Notes under the pieces: generated by a model
What the model was told of the DNA's origin: nothing
Databases searched by the model: none
Seen by the model: only the letters and a program-made list of their open reading frames with translations
Source of the DNA: Chryseobacterium sp. FH1
Lineage (GTDB): Bacteria > Bacteroidota > Bacteroidia > Flavobacteriales > Weeksellaceae
Length of the DNA: 64,000 nucleotides
Assembly: GCF_000735135.1 (NCBI RefSeq)
Contig: NZ_JPLZ01000005.1
Location: forward strand, 1-64,000
Reading direction: 5' to 3'
Position numbers and translations under genes: made by a program
Part shown: one piece after another, positions 53,479 to 62,167 of the stretch
Layout: the number at the start of each line of letters is the position of its first letter
Numbering within the stretch: the first letter of the stretch is position 1

Positions 53479-54570
53479 ATGAAATGTGGAATCGTAGGTC
53501 TTCCGAATGTAGGAAAATCAACCCTTTTTAATTGTCTTAGCAACGCAAAAGCACAATCTGCAAACTATCCGTTTTGTACCATAGAACCGAATCTTGGAAC
53601 TGTTTCCGTTCCAGACACCAGACTTTTTGAGCTGGAGAAAATCGTGAACCCAGAGCGCGTTTTGCCTGCGGTTGTAGAAATTGTGGACATTGCCGGATTG
53701 GTGAAAGGTGCGAGCAAAGGCGAAGGATTGGGAAATCAATTTTTGGCGAATATCCGCGAGTGTGAAGCCATCATCCATGTTTTGAGATGTTTTGACAACG
53801 GAAACATCATCCACGTGGAAGGTTCTGTAGATCCGATAAGAGACAAAGAGATCATTGATATAGAACTTCAGCTGAAAGATTTAGAAACACTTGGAAAAGC
53901 TGTTGACAAAGCTAGGAAGTTCATCAAATCAGGAAAAAAAGAAGATGTCTTGACTTATGAGACTTTGCTAAATCTTCAAAAATTTGTGGAAGATGGGAAA
54001 AATGCGAGAGAATTTCCTTTCGATGACTTCACAAAAACAGTGATCGAAGATGTGCAGTTGCTGACGAAAAAACCTGTTTTGTACGTTTGTAACGTGGATG
54101 AAAATTCCATCAAAAACGGAAACGAATGGATTGCAAAAATCGAAGCGATGGCCGCATCCGAAAACTCGGAAGTTGTTGTTTTGGCGGCGCAAATCGAAGC
54201 GGATATCAATGAATTGGAGACTTTTGAAGAACGACAGATGTTCCTGGAAGAACTTGGTTTGGAAGAGCCAGGTGTGAACAGATTGATCAGAAAAGCATAC
54301 GATCTTTTGAAATTACAAACGTATTTCACAGCTGGTGTTAAGGAAGTTAGAGCTTGGACAATTGGTCAGGGTTGGACGGCGCCTCAAGCGGCTGGCGTGA
54401 TTCACACAGATTTCGAGAAAGGATTTATACGTGCAGAAGTAATCAAATACAACGATTATATGAATTACGGTTCCGAAGCTAAAGTGAAAGAAGCTGGAAA
54501 ATTATCGGTTGAAGGTAAAGAATACGTTGTTCAAGACGGTGATATTATGCATTTCAGATTTAATGTTTAA
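53479..54570 (+). CDS. ychF: Redox-regulated ATPase YchF (Obg-like)
   Basis: A 363-residue OLA1/YchF family P-loop protein that binds ribosomes and prefers ATP over GTP. G1 loop GLPNVGKST (7-15), Walker B DIAGLVKGAS, the family's altered G4 (CNVDEN in place of NKxD), a coiled helical insert (EVLTYETLLNLQKF region) and the C-terminal TGS domain with TAPQAAGVIHTDFEKGFIRAEVI and QDGDIMHFRFNV. Length and all motifs are as expected. Confidence 0.95.
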   Translation: MKCGIVGLPNVGKSTLFNCLSNAKAQSANYPFCTIEPNLGTVSVPDTRLFELEKIVNPERVLPAVVEIVDIAGLVKGASKGEGLGNQFLANIRECEAIIHVLRCFDNGNIIHVEGSVDPIRDKEIIDIELQLKDLETLGKAVDKARKFIKSGKKEDVLTYETLLNLQKFVEDGKNAREFPFDDFTKTVIEDVQLLTKKPVLYVCNVDENSIKNGNEWIAKIEAMAASENSEVVVLAAQIEADINELETFEERQMFLEELGLEEPGVNRLIRKAYDLLKLQTYFTAGVKEVRAWTIGQGWTAPQAAGVIHTDFEKGFIRAEVIKYNDYMNYGSEAKVKEAGKLSVEGKEYVVQDGDIMHFRFNV

Positions 54571-54595
54571 TAAAGACATTTCAAAATAATATAAG

Positions 54596-54623
54596 AACGC
54601 TTTCAGTAATGGAAGCGTTTTTT
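54596..54623 (+). terminator. Terminator of ychF
   Basis: AACGCTTTC (54596-54604) and GGAAGCGTT (54611-54619) pair with one G-U, followed by T6. Confidence 0.85.
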
Positions 54624-54656
54624 GTTTAATTTTAGAAAAATTTAAAATAAAAGATT

Positions 54657-55454
54657 ATGCTTAAAAAATTACTATTTTCTTCTTGGTTAATGACTGGTCT
54701 GGCAACATCAGCGCAAACAGTTATTTTCAGTGAAGATTTTGAAACTGAAGCTGGAAGAAATTCTTGGATCAACACAGATCGTGATGGTGATGGTCAAAAA
54801 TGGGAGTTTGATAATAGTTCCGTTGATGCTTTCACGGGATATTTTGCAACTTCTTGGTCGTGGTTTTTTGAAGCTTTTACGCCAGATAATACTTTGACGA
54901 GTCCAGTTATTACTTTGCCTAACAATTCTGGGAAACAGTTAACGCTCAAATTTGATGTTGGTGCTTACGATGACGAAGAATTTCAGGAGCATTACGCCGT
55001 TTATGTGATTCCTGCAAATTCTGCTTTTACAGGAACAGAAACAGCTGTGTTTGAGGAGACTTTGGATGCAGGGTATATGGAAGAAGCAAAGCATGTGACG
55101 ATTGATCTTTCAGATTTTGCAGGTCAAGATGTTCAGGTGGTTTTCAGACACTTTGATTGTACTAATATTTTGGTTTTGATCATCGATAACATTCAGGTTT
55201 TGGAAACAGAAACGTTGGCGGTTTGGGATTTTAACAAAGCTAATCTTCAGGTTTATCCAAATCCAAGTTCTGATTTCATTAAAATAAAAGGTGTAGATAA
55301 TATTCAGAAAATCAGATTGTATGATGTTTCTGGTAAAATTGTTTTGGAAACTCAATCTGCTGAAGCGGATATTAGAAGATTGCCAGCAGGTCAATATATT
55401 CTTAATGTTCATTCTGGTGCAGAGATTATTTCTAAGAAAATAATTAAGAAGTAA
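54657..55454 (+). CDS. Secreted adhesin-like protein with type IX sorting domain
   Basis: A 265-residue protein exported through Sec and then the type IX secretion system. After signal peptide MLKKLLFSSWLMTGLATSAQ comes a jelly-roll of the cleaved-adhesin / choice-of-anchor J type (SEDFETEAGRNSWINTDRDGDGQKWEF, TLTSPVITLPNN, HVTIDLSDFAGQDVQVVFRHFDC, LIIDNIQVLE). The C-terminus, from about 198, is a type A sorting domain (LQVYPNPSSDFIKIKG, LYDVSGKIV, LPAGQYILNVHSGAEIISKKIIKK). The adhesin-type domain suggests surface binding; no protease motif is present. Confidence 0.9.
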   Translation: MLKKLLFSSWLMTGLATSAQTVIFSEDFETEAGRNSWINTDRDGDGQKWEFDNSSVDAFTGYFATSWSWFFEAFTPDNTLTSPVITLPNNSGKQLTLKFDVGAYDDEEFQEHYAVYVIPANSAFTGTETAVFEETLDAGYMEEAKHVTIDLSDFAGQDVQVVFRHFDCTNILVLIIDNIQVLETETLAVWDFNKANLQVYPNPSSDFIKIKGVDNIQKIRLYDVSGKIVLETQSAEADIRRLPAGQYILNVHSGAEIISKKIIKK

Positions 55455-55481
55455 TTTCAGAATTTTATTACTGAAAAAATG

Positions 55482-55508
55482 AAAGTCAGATCATCGTCTG
55501 GCTTTTTT
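55482..55508 (+). terminator. Terminator of the T9SS cargo gene
   Basis: AAAGTCAGA (55482-55490) and TCTGGCTTT (55497-55505) pair with one wobble, loop TCATCG, T6 tail. Confidence 0.82.
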
Positions 55509-55575
55509 GTTGAAAAAAAATAAGATGCCTACTAAAATTAATTTCGCAAAACTTTCAAATTAAATTTCATTTCGT

Positions 55576-55583
55576 TAAATTTG
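55576..55583 (+). promoter_or_regulatory. -7 box of the parE operon
   Basis: TAAATTTG matches TAnnTTTG, 49 bases before the parE ATG. Confidence 0.5.
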
Positions 55584-55632
55584 TGAGTTACCGATTCTTT
55601 TACGGTTTCAACGTTTTTAGAAATCAAAATAT

Positions 55633-57501
55633 ATGAGCGAAATCAATCCTGTAAACTATTCCGAAGATAATATCAGAACCCTCGATTGGCAAGAGCATAT
55701 CAGGCTACGGCCTGGGATGTACATTGGAAAATTGGGTGACGGTTCTTCTGCGGACGACGGGATCTACATTCTCCTCAAAGAGATCATAGACAACTCCATC
55801 GATGAGTTCGTGATGAAAGCCGGAAAACGCATCGAGATCAAAGTGGATGAAGGCAAGGTCACCATTCGCGATTATGGTCGTGGAATTCCTTTGGGAAAAG
55901 TGGTGGACGCAGTTTCCAAAATGAATACTGGTGGAAAATATGACAGCAAAGCTTTCAAGAAATCGGTTGGTCTGAATGGTGTTGGTACGAAAGCGGTGAA
56001 TGCACTGTCAGGCTTTTTCCGAGTGAAATCCGTGAGGGAAAACCGAGTGAAAATGGCGGAATTTTCCAAAGGTATTATCAAGATCGATTATCCCGAAGCC
56101 GATTCATCTGACAGAAATGGCACCGAAATCAGCTTCATTCCGGATGAAGAGATTTTCATCAATTTCAAATTCCGAAAAGAATATGTTGAGCGGATGCTGC
56201 GTAATTATGCCTACCTAAATCCTGGTTTGACGATTCTCTTCAACGGTGAAAAATTCTATTCCGAAAATGGATTGAAAGATCTTTTGGAAGAGGAATTGGA
56301 AAGCGAGATTCTTTATCCGATCATCCACTTGAAGGAAGAAGACATCGAAGTTGCAATTACGCATTCTGACAAATCTCAAACTGAGACTTATTTTTCTTTC
56401 GTTAATGGGCAAAATACGACACAAGGTGGAACGCACCTCAATGCATTTCGTGAAGCCTTTGTAAAGACTATCCGTGAGTTTTACAATAAAAGTTTTGAAG
56501 CGGCGGATATTCGAAAGTCAATCATTGCAGCAGTTTCTATAAAAGTTATCGAACCTGTTTTCGAATCTCAAACCAAAACAAAATTAGGTTCAAATGAGAT
56601 CGAACCAGGTGGAATGACGGTTCGAACCTTCATCATAGATTCGCTTAAAAACAAACTGGACAATTATCTTCATAGAAATCCCGAAACGGCGGAAGCAATT
56701 CTGAGAAAAATTATGATCTCGGAGCGTGAAAGAAAAGAACTTTCCGGAATTCAGAAATTAGCGAGAGAGCGTGCAAAAAAAGTTTCACTTCACAACAAAA
56801 AACTGAGAGATTGCCGCCATCACTATAATGATCAAAAAGCAACACGGAAATCTGAAACAATGATTTTCATTACCGAGGGAGATTCTGCTTCCGGCTCTAT
56901 CACAAAGTCCAGAGATGTGGAAACTCAAGCTGTCTTCTCATTGAAAGGAAAGCCTTTGAACTGCTATGGCTTGACGAAAAAAGTCGTTTACGAAAACGAA
57001 GAATTCAACCTTTTGCAAGCCGCGCTTAATATTGAAGAAAGTCTAGAAGATTTGAGATACAATCACGTAGTAATCGCTACTGATGCCGATGTCGATGGGA
57101 TGCACATCAGATTATTGATGATCACGTTTTTCCTACAATTCTTCCCAGATTTGATTAAAAATGGACACCTTTATATTTTACAAACGCCTTTGTTCAGGGT
57201 AAGAAATAAGAAAGAAACGAGATATTGCTACTCCGATGCAGAACGTTTGAAAGCATTGAATGAATTGGGTAAAAATCCAGAAATCACCCGATTCAAAGGA
57301 CTTGGGGAGATTTCGCCGGATGAGTTCAAGCATTTCATTGGAAAAGACATCAGATTGGAGCCTGTGGTTTTAGGGAAAGATCAAACCATCGCACAGATTC
57401 TTGAATTTTATATGGGCAAAAACACACCCGACAGACAGCTTTTTATTTTAGATAATTTGGTGGTTGAAGAAGGAGATATTGATAAAAAAGAAGCGGTTTG
57501 A
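55633..57501 (+). CDS. parE: DNA topoisomerase IV subunit B
   Basis: The ATPase subunit of topoisomerase IV, which decatenates chromosomes. The 622-residue product has the GHKL site ([33 protein letters not shown]), the TOPRIM motifs ITEGDSASG and [10 protein letters not shown], and the ParE-type C-terminus [17 protein letters not shown]. It is distinguished from gyrB at 10417 by this C-terminus and by linkage to parC. A 166-residue membrane protein gene lies between parE and parC. Confidence 0.94.
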   Translation: MSEINPVNYSEDNIRTLDWQEHIRLRPGMYIGKLGDGSSADDGIYILLKEIIDNSIDEFVMKAGKRIEIKVDEGKVTIRDYGRGIPLGKVVDAVSKMNTGGKYDSKAFKKSVGLNGVGTKAVNALSGFFRVKSVRENRVKMAEFSKGIIKIDYPEADSSDRNGTEISFIPDEEIFINFKFRKEYVERMLRNYAYLNPGLTILFNGEKFYSENGLKDLLEEELESEILYPIIHLKEEDIEVAITHSDKSQTETYFSFVNGQNTTQGGTHLNAFREAFVKTIREFYNKSFEAADIRKSIIAAVSIKVIEPVFESQTKTKLGSNEIEPGGMTVRTFIIDSLKNKLDNYLHRNPETAEAILRKIMISERERKELSGIQKLARERAKKVSLHNKKLRDCRHHYNDQKATRKSETMIFITEGDSASGSITKSRDVETQAVFSLKGKPLNCYGLTKKVVYENEEFNLLQAALNIEESLEDLRYNHVVIATDADVDGMHIRLLMITFFLQFFPDLIKNGHLYILQTPLFRVRNKKETRYCYSDAERLKALNELGKNPEITRFKGLGEISPDEFKHFIGKDIRLEPVVLGKDQTIAQILEFYMGKNTPDRQLFILDNLVVEEGDIDKKEAV

Positions 57502-57548
57502 CGAATGAAGAAGTAACCTCAGAATAACACAAAACAAAAAACACAAAG

Positions 57549-58049
57549 ATGAGATTAAGTAACAGAAGTAAAACGCCATTGTACAGTTTTATATACTCGC
57601 TGGCTGGTATAATTTTTATATTATGGCTGATTGCATATATATTGGAGGTCAATAAGTTTGATGTTTTTGGAAATAAATCGTGGGTATTGCTGATTATTCC
57701 GATATTTATGGTTTTAAGTTTATATTTTTCGGGAAAACCGATCTTCGAATATGACAGCGATGGTGAAGCGCTGAACTTTAGAAATTGTCACATCCTGTAT
57801 TTGCTTTCAAAGAATGATGTAAAGGATGAGTTTCCGAAATATAAATTATTGAAATTCAGTATTTTAAATGCATTTGTTTTTAAAAAATTATACATTTATG
57901 TATCAAGTAAAAAGAGCCACGTTTTGATTCTGAAATATGATATATCATATCTCACCAATAAACAAGTTAAAGATTTGAAGTTTTCTCTTAATAAAGTAGT
58001 AAAAGCTAACCAAGAAAATAAGCAAGAAGATAATACCGAAACAGATTAA
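57549..58049 (+). CDS. Two-helix membrane protein of unknown function between parE and parC
   Basis: I do not recognise this 166-residue protein. Two hydrophobic helices (about 12-29 and 44-60) are followed by a soluble part with FEYDSDGEALNFRN, VSSKKSHVLILKYDISYL and a charged tail rich in Lys, Asn and Glu. It could be a PH-like membrane-anchored domain, but that is a guess. Its stop shares a base with the parC start (TAATG), so it is translated with topoisomerase IV subunit A, and it begins 48 bases after parE. It is more AT-rich than either neighbour. Confidence 0.78.
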   Translation: MRLSNRSKTPLYSFIYSLAGIIFILWLIAYILEVNKFDVFGNKSWVLLIIPIFMVLSLYFSGKPIFEYDSDGEALNFRNCHILYLLSKNDVKDEFPKYKLLKFSILNAFVFKKLYIYVSSKKSHVLILKYDISYLTNKQVKDLKFSLNKVVKANQENKQEDNTETD

Positions 58050-60628
58050 TGGAAGAAAGTACACATCACGAGGAAAGCCTGAAGAAAGTTTCGGGTCTGT
58101 ATAAAGACTGGTTTTTGGATTATGCATCTTACGTCATTTTGGATCGTGCAATTCCTTCTATTTTCGATGGATTCAAGCCGGTTCAGCGTAGGATTATGCA
58201 CTCGATGCGTGAGTTGGAAGATGGTCGTTACAACAAAGTGGCAAATGTTGTCGGAAACACGATGAAGTACCATCCACACGGCGACGCGTCTATTACAGAT
58301 GCAATGGTGCAATTGGGGCAGAAAGAATTATTGATTGATACTCAAGGAAACTGGGGGAATATTTATACAGGAGATTCGGCGGCGGCGGCAAGATATATTG
58401 AAGCGAGACTGACACCTTTCGCGTTAGATGTAGTATTCAACCCAAAAACGACGCATTGGACCAAATCTTATGATGGCAGAAACAACGAGCCGATCGACCT
58501 TCCCGTAAAATTTCCATTGTTGCTTGCACAGGGTGTTGAAGGAATTGGCGTAGGACTTTCCACGAAGATTATGCCTCATAATTTCAATGAGTTGATCACA
58601 GCTTCCATTCTGTATCTTAAAGGCAAAAAGTTCGAATTGTTTCCAGATTTTCTTACAGAAGGAATGTTGGATGTTACCAATTACAACGACGGAAAGCGTG
58701 GCGGAAAAATCCGAGCAAGAGCCAGAATCACCCAAAAGGACAAGCACACACTTACCATCACAGAATTGCCTTTCTCAAAAAACACAGGGGATCTGATTGA
58801 CAGTATCATCAAGGCTAATGAACGCGGGAAAATAAAAATCAAAAAAATTGAGGACAACACGTCCGATCTGGTGGAGATCAATATCCATCTGCATCCCGAT
58901 GTTTCGCCGGACAAAACAATTGACGCACTTTACGCTTTCACAGATTGCGAGGTTCCGATTTCGCCAAATGCCTGCGTGATCGTTGGAGACAAACCAATGT
59001 TCCTCTCAGTTTCGGATATACTGAAACACAACACAGACCACACGGTTTCTTTGCTGAAAAGGGAATTGGAAATCGAGCTTCACGAGTTGCAGGAAAACTG
59101 GCATTTTTCTTCATTGGAAAGAATCTTTATTGAGAACAGGATTTACCATGACATCGAGGAAGTAAAATCGTGGGAAGATGTGATTTCGACAATCGATGAA
59201 GGTTTGAAACCGCACACCAAACATTTGCTGAGAGCCGTTACAGAAGAAGATATTTTGAGATTGACGGAAATCCGAATCAAAAGAATTTCACGTTTCGACC
59301 TGGATAAATTTAAAGAAAATATTCTAGCATTAGAAGGAAAAATAGAGCAGGTCAAGCACCATTTGGAGAACTTAATTGTCTATGCAATAGATTATTACAC
59401 CAATATCCAAAAGAAATACGGCAAAGGAAAAGAAAGAAAAACAGAATTAAGGATTTTCGACACAATCGATGCAAGTAAAGTAGCAGTTGCAAACGAAAAA
59501 TTCTACGTCAATCGCGAAGAAGGGTTCATCGGAACTTCATTGAAAAAAGACGAATTCCTGTTCGACTGTTCTGATATAGACGACATCATCACGTTCCAAA
59601 AAGACGGCACTATGAAGGTTGTAAAAGTGGAAGGAAAAACTTTCATCGGAAAAAATATCGTCCACGTTGCTGTTTGGAAAAAGAACGACAAACGCACTGT
59701 TTACAATTCCATCTATCGGGAAGGTCGGGAAGGTCCTTATTATATGAAACGTTTCTCCGTGACCGGCGTTACAAGAAATACAGATTACAAATTGGCGTCC
59801 GACAAAAAAGGTTCGGAAATGCTATATTTTTCAGCCAATCCAAATGGTGAAGCAGAAGTCGTTTCTGTACTATTGAAACCAAATGCAAGAGTCAGAAAGA
59901 ACAAAATCGATATCGATTTCTCAGAAATTGCTATTAAAGGCCGTGATTCCAAAGGCAATCTTGTCACAAAATATGCAGTCAAGAAAGTTGATTTGAAAGA
60001 AGAAGGCGTTTCCACATTAGCACCAAGAAAAATTTGGTTCGATGATTCCGTAAGACGTCTCAATGCTGATGGACGAGGGACTTTACTCGGAAATTTCAAA
60101 GGCGACGACAGGATTTTAACCATCAATTCTCACGGCGAAGCAAAATTAGTTTCGTTCGACTTGATGAACCGTTTTGATGACGAATATCTGATCCTCGAAA
60201 AATGGAAACCAGAACAGCCAATCACCTGTATTTATTTCGATGGCGAGAAGGACAAATATTTCGTAAAACGTTTCCTACTGGAAGCTACACCAAATGTTCA
60301 GTCGTTCTTCAGCAACGAAAATTCTAAATCTTTCTTAGAATTTGTAACAACAGAAATTGGTGCTATTGCAGAATTGGTCTATCCAAAAATCAAAGACAAA
60401 CAAAAAGATCCAGAAACCGTAGACTTGGACGAGTTTATCACTGTGAAAGGAATTAAAGCCATTGGAAATCAATTAACTAGAGATAAAGTTAAAAATATCA
60501 ACATCACCATTCCAGAACCACCGGAAATCATAGAAGAAGAACCCGAGATCGAAGAAGTTTCAGATGTTGAATTGGACGACGACGGCGGAACCATCGGAAG
60601 TCTGTTCGACGAAGATGCAACTGAATAA
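58049..60628 (+). CDS. parC: DNA topoisomerase IV subunit A
   Basis: The DNA-cleaving subunit of topoisomerase IV. The 859-residue product contains RPVQRR-like FKPVQRRIMHSM, GDASITDAMVQLGQ and the catalytic Tyr116 in AAARYIEARL, followed by the tower and coiled-coil and then a C-terminal beta-pinwheel. It lacks a clear GyrA box (QRRGGKG), which supports ParC over GyrA. The C-terminus is strongly acidic (EEPEIEEVSDVELDDDGG). It overlaps the upstream membrane gene by one base. Confidence 0.93.
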   Translation: MEESTHHEESLKKVSGLYKDWFLDYASYVILDRAIPSIFDGFKPVQRRIMHSMRELEDGRYNKVANVVGNTMKYHPHGDASITDAMVQLGQKELLIDTQGNWGNIYTGDSAAAARYIEARLTPFALDVVFNPKTTHWTKSYDGRNNEPIDLPVKFPLLLAQGVEGIGVGLSTKIMPHNFNELITASILYLKGKKFELFPDFLTEGMLDVTNYNDGKRGGKIRARARITQKDKHTLTITELPFSKNTGDLIDSIIKANERGKIKIKKIEDNTSDLVEINIHLHPDVSPDKTIDALYAFTDCEVPISPNACVIVGDKPMFLSVSDILKHNTDHTVSLLKRELEIELHELQENWHFSSLERIFIENRIYHDIEEVKSWEDVISTIDEGLKPHTKHLLRAVTEEDILRLTEIRIKRISRFDLDKFKENILALEGKIEQVKHHLENLIVYAIDYYTNIQKKYGKGKERKTELRIFDTIDASKVAVANEKFYVNREEGFIGTSLKKDEFLFDCSDIDDIITFQKDGTMKVVKVEGKTFIGKNIVHVAVWKKNDKRTVYNSIYREGREGPYYMKRFSVTGVTRNTDYKLASDKKGSEMLYFSANPNGEAEVVSVLLKPNARVRKNKIDIDFSEIAIKGRDSKGNLVTKYAVKKVDLKEEGVSTLAPRKIWFDDSVRRLNADGRGTLLGNFKGDDRILTINSHGEAKLVSFDLMNRFDDEYLILEKWKPEQPITCIYFDGEKDKYFVKRFLLEATPNVQSFFSNENSKSFLEFVTTEIGAIAELVYPKIKDKQKDPETVDLDEFITVKGIKAIGNQLTRDKVKNINITIPEPPEIIEEEPEIEEVSDVELDDDGGTIGSLFDEDATE

Positions 60629-60655
60629 CTCAGCCTGAAAAATAAATAAAAAATA

Positions 60656-61297
60656 ATGAACACCGTTTTACTCATCATAATCGTAATCACCTGTATCACA
60701 AGCTACATAGGATTCCAACAGCCCGAGTTGTTTCACAAATACAAATTCGAAGTCGGAGCCATCCAGCGACGCAAAGAATACCTCAGGATTTTGTCGGCAG
60801 GATTTCTCCACGGCGATTTTATGCACCTTCTTTTTAATATGTACACTTTGTACATTTTTGCGCCCATTGCCATTATAGGCTTTGGTATAGGCGGATTTTT
60901 GATTATTTATTTAGGTTCCATTATTCTAGGAAATCTATTTTGTCTCTATGTGTACAAAAATGTTCCGTTTTATTCCGCAATTGGCGCGAGTGGAGGCGTT
61001 TCTGGGATTCTGTTCGCCGCCGTGGCGTTAGCTCCCAACGACATTCAGATTTGGTTCATTCCAGGTTTCGCATTCGGTGCCATCTATTTTGGATATTCCG
61101 TTTATATGATGCTGAATCCGAGAGCCAACGACAATATTGGTCACGCCGCGCATCTTGGTGGCGCATTTTTCGGCTTGGTTTACGCCGTGGCTTCCTATCC
61201 CGAATTTGCGATGCAGAACGCTTTGTTTATCGGCATTATGGCTTTGCCACTCATTTATTTGGCCTACGAGATTTTCATCAACAAAAAAATCGGATAG
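60656..61297 (+). CDS. Rhomboid family intramembrane serine protease
   Basis: A 213-residue six-helix membrane protease. The active-site dyad is visible: Ser112 in IGASGGVSG (GxSG) and His166 in NIGHAAHLGGAFFG; LHGDFMHLLFNMYTLYIF holds the conserved helix 2 with His and Asn of the oxyanion hole. Substrates cannot be predicted. It starts 27 bases after parC and may be co-transcribed with it. No extra cytoplasmic domain is present. Confidence 0.92.
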   Translation: MNTVLLIIIVITCITSYIGFQQPELFHKYKFEVGAIQRRKEYLRILSAGFLHGDFMHLLFNMYTLYIFAPIAIIGFGIGGFLIIYLGSIILGNLFCLYVYKNVPFYSAIGASGGVSGILFAAVALAPNDIQIWFIPGFAFGAIYFGYSVYMMLNPRANDNIGHAAHLGGAFFGLVYAVASYPEFAMQNALFIGIMALPLIYLAYEIFINKKIG

Positions 61298-61399
61298 CAA
61301 TCATTCATCATTTTATCATTCACCGTTTATCATTTATAACTCATCATCTATCATTTATAGTAGTAGCAAGACGACTGCGTTTTTGTTCCAACATTCCAA

Positions 61400-61502
61400 C
61401 CCGCTGTCCACTATATCTTTTTTGTGATTGCGAAAGACATTTAGCTATCCAATCGAACATTTTTCCACAATCACAAAAAAGGATGCCGTTACCATCGGGG
61501 CT
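61400..61502. repeat. Long-hairpin intergenic element
   Basis: CTTTTTTGTGATTG (61417-61430) and its perfect complement (61468-61481) make a 14-bp stem around 37 bases, flanked by CCGCTGTCCACTATATC on the left and GGATGCCGTTACCATCGGGG on the right. I recall the same flanks, with variable hairpins, as a widespread non-coding repeat of flavobacterial genomes. Confidence 0.6.
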
Positions 61503-61629
61503 ATGTTGAGGTTTCGTACTTCTTTTCGCCATTCCAATCTCCAAATAAAATATCGAAAATCAGGTTCAGCATCAATACCTATACACAATAACCAAGAGTG
61601 TTTTATTTTTATAGGTTTATGTTGTAAAA

Positions 61630-61856
61630 GTTGAATTCCTCTGGAGCTTTTGAGAGACATTGCGCTATCATCCTACAAACATATTGCTCCTCCTGGAGCA
61701 TTTTTTTGTAAAACTCTAAATGTAAAAAGCATTATTTCTGGTCACTCCCGTTTGGTTCAATCTAAAAGCATATAGAATCTCTAATTGACAAGCTCCTTTA
61801 GGAGCGATATGTTTGTAGAAAAAAGTATCTTTCTGTTTTAAGAGCTCAGGATGAGC
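61630..61856. repeat. Tandem unit 1 with GCTCC/GGAGC palindromes
   Basis: It begins GTTGAATTCCTCTGGAGC and contains TGAGAGACATTGCGCTAT, CCTACAAACATATTGCTCC, AGCATTATTTCTGGTCA, GGAGCGATATGTTTGTAGAA and AGCTCAGGAT. Unit 2 at 61919-62135 has the same order of words at an offset of about 289 bases. Confidence 0.8.
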
Positions 61857-61918
61857 GAAACAATCACCATGAAATTCTATAATAATCAACAATGTTTCTA
61901 TAATTTAGCGCAATAAAG

Positions 61919-62135
61919 GTTGAACTCCTCTGGAGCTTTGAGAGACATTGCGCTATTATCCTACAAACATATTGCTCCTCTGGAGCATTTTTAAAACTCA
62001 AAATATAAAAAAGCATTATTTCTGGTCAATCCCGTTGGGTTCAATTCAAAAGAATATCAAATTTCTAATTTGCTCCTTTAGGAGCGATATGTTTGTAGAA
62101 AAAGTAACTTTCTGTTTAATAGCTCAGGATTAGCG
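61919..62135. repeat. Tandem unit 2 with GCTCC/GGAGC palindromes
   Basis: Second copy of 61630-61856, about 217 bases, with small substitutions and deletions. Each unit has internal inverted words: CCTACAAACATAT with ATATGTTTGTAG, and several GCTCC-N-GGAGC hairpins. Confidence 0.8.
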
Positions 62136-62167
62136 ACACTTCATACCATAATGAAGCTAACCAAAAT

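Larger units (their letters stand above)
61298..62167. other. Repeat-rich stretch without genes
   Basis: About 870 bases between rhomboid and prmC with no convincing gene. It contains, in order: short repeats of CATCATTTATCATT type (61301-61350), a large hairpin element (61400-61502) and a tandem duplication of a palindrome-containing unit (61630-61856 and 61919-62135). Open frames here do not resemble proteins. Confidence 0.7.

Noticed and set aside
61428-61660. Small open frames in the repeat region on both strands
   Set aside because: They run through the hairpin element and repeats and do not resemble any protein.
61630-62135. CRISPR array or prophage attachment duplication
   Set aside because: Only two long units without regular short repeats and spacers, and no integrase or phage genes nearby.
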